Shown: positions 63,370 through 64,000 of the stretch, piece by piece
Numbering within the stretch: position 1 is the first letter of the stretch
Layout of the letters: each line of letters starts with the position of its first letter
Source of the DNA: Mesostigma viride
Taxonomy: Eukaryota > Streptophyta > Mesostigmatophyceae > Mesostigmatales > Mesostigmataceae
Assembly (NCBI GenBank): GCA_009746045.1
Contig: RPFO01000819.1
Coordinates: forward strand, 124,001-188,000
Reading direction: 5' to 3'
DNA: 64,000 bases
Notes under the pieces: model-generated
Databases searched by the model: none
What the model was told of the DNA's origin: nothing
Seen by the model: only the letters and a program-made list of their open reading frames with translations
Translations under genes and position numbers: made by a program

Positions 63370-64000
63370 TGTCACGGACGCGAGCTATGTCATCCGGGCG
63401 CCCACTATGCACAAGACCGGTGACGTGCGCAAGGAATTTGTTTCTACGCATTTTCGACAAAGGCTAGTGACCGGGGGGGACACTAGCACTTGCAGCATAA
63501 GAGCGGACGAAAGTGTACGTGCACGCGCGCCGGGCCAGGCACAGCTGGGCGCGCAGCACTGACTTGAGCGGACGGCAGCACAAGTGTGCAGCGTCGAGAG
63601 GATCATACGCGTGTTAGTGGACAGCTGGAGCTGAAGCTGGACTGCTGGACTTCAACAGCGCCGAGGCTATTGACAGGCCAGGTGTCTTTGTGGTGTAGAA
63701 TAGCGGGTCAACGTTATGAGGACTGGACAGAAAATGGAAAAGGACAATTTGCGGTGCGGAGCCAGATCGCTGGAATGAATGCGAAATCGCTGGCAGCCCT
63801 AAAAAGGGATTTCTTCTAGAAAGGAACGATTAGACGCAATGTTTGCTGGGCCACTCACACGCAAGGTGTGAGCGTGCAGATTGTCTGAAGGATATTATGC
63901 TTCGACCTTGCTGGACGTGACTCAATGTCGGACATTCCCAGGGACAGAAATGCCGGAGCCTCTAGGAGATGAGATCGGCAACAGGGTAGCAATTTAGATT
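63370..64000 (+). repeat. Gypsy-III 3' LTR (first 631 bp, runs off the window)
   Basis: It aligns with 53978-54612. Differences include GGGCGGCGCCC versus GGGCGCCC, G8 versus G7, GCGCAGCG versus GTGCAGCG and CTACAAAG versus CTAAAAAG. Confidence 0.93.

Larger units (their letters stand above)
53978..64000 (+). mobile_element. Gypsy-III, Ty3/gypsy retrotransposon encoding a DNA methyltransferase and PHD finger
   Basis: The 5' LTR starts at 53978 and the 3' LTR at 63370; the right end is beyond the window. Internal order: gag, CCHC knuckle, aspartic protease, cytosine-5 methyltransferase, RT, RNase H, integrase, PHD finger. The overlapping 631 bp of the LTRs differ at only about six places, so the insertion is young. 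Pol is one uninterrupted frame of about 2,050 codons. It lies inside the Copia-III RT. AATAAA is at 54973-54978 in the LTR. Confidence 0.92.

Overview
The window is eukaryotic and consists almost entirely of transposable elements. It has Ty1/copia and Ty3/gypsy LTR retrotransposons, a CACTA DNA transposon and LINE tails, plus AATAAA poly(A) signals and only one plausible host gene. The best guess is a green-lineage alga, because an intact gypsy element here carries a cytosine-5 DNA methyltransferase, a combination I recall being reported from the streptophyte alga Klebsormidium and from dinoflagellates. The species is not proven. All element names below are local labels.

Layout. 1-2961: decayed minus-strand gag of a gypsy element (Gypsy-0). 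2962-11043: Copia-I (plus), with two LTRs and TSD CTACG, inserted in Gypsy-0. 11044-15060: degraded sequence with a gypsy LTR tip, an integrase scrap and an LTR relic. 15065-16640: two tandem LINE 3' ends. 16710-17972 (minus): an intact secreted-type SAM methyltransferase gene, the only likely host gene. 18480-20694: LINE-c ORF2 tail (minus).

From 20695 to beyond 64000 lies a nested stack. Gypsy-I (minus) starts with its 3' LTR at 20695-21277. Gypsy-II (22302-31325, plus, TSD CCTAC) sits in its third ORF. Copia-II (37370-50399, minus, TSD CGCCC) sits at the end of its gag. Copia-III (from 51242, minus, same family) sits further upstream in the same gag. A CACTA transposon (42798-47195) sits in the poly-Asn tract of the Copia-II gag. 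Gypsy-III (53978 to beyond 64000, plus) cuts Copia-III inside its reverse transcriptase. The 5' parts of Gypsy-I, Copia-III and LINE-c should therefore lie to the right of the window.

Biology. Gypsy-III encodes gag, protease, a DNMT-like methyltransferase, RT, RNase H, integrase and a terminal PHD finger; the last could read chromatin as the Gypsy-I chromodomain may. Both copia families place a retropepsin-like domain between integrase and RT, instead of before integrase, and use AGTT...AACT LTR ends. Gypsy-II has identical-looking LTRs but no integrase. It carries a viroplasmin/RNase-H1-N ORF before gag and a large ORF3 after pol; a homologous ORF3 occurs in Gypsy-I. LTR pairs look about 99-100% identical by eye, so most insertions are young, yet nearly all long ORFs carry single-base frameshifts.
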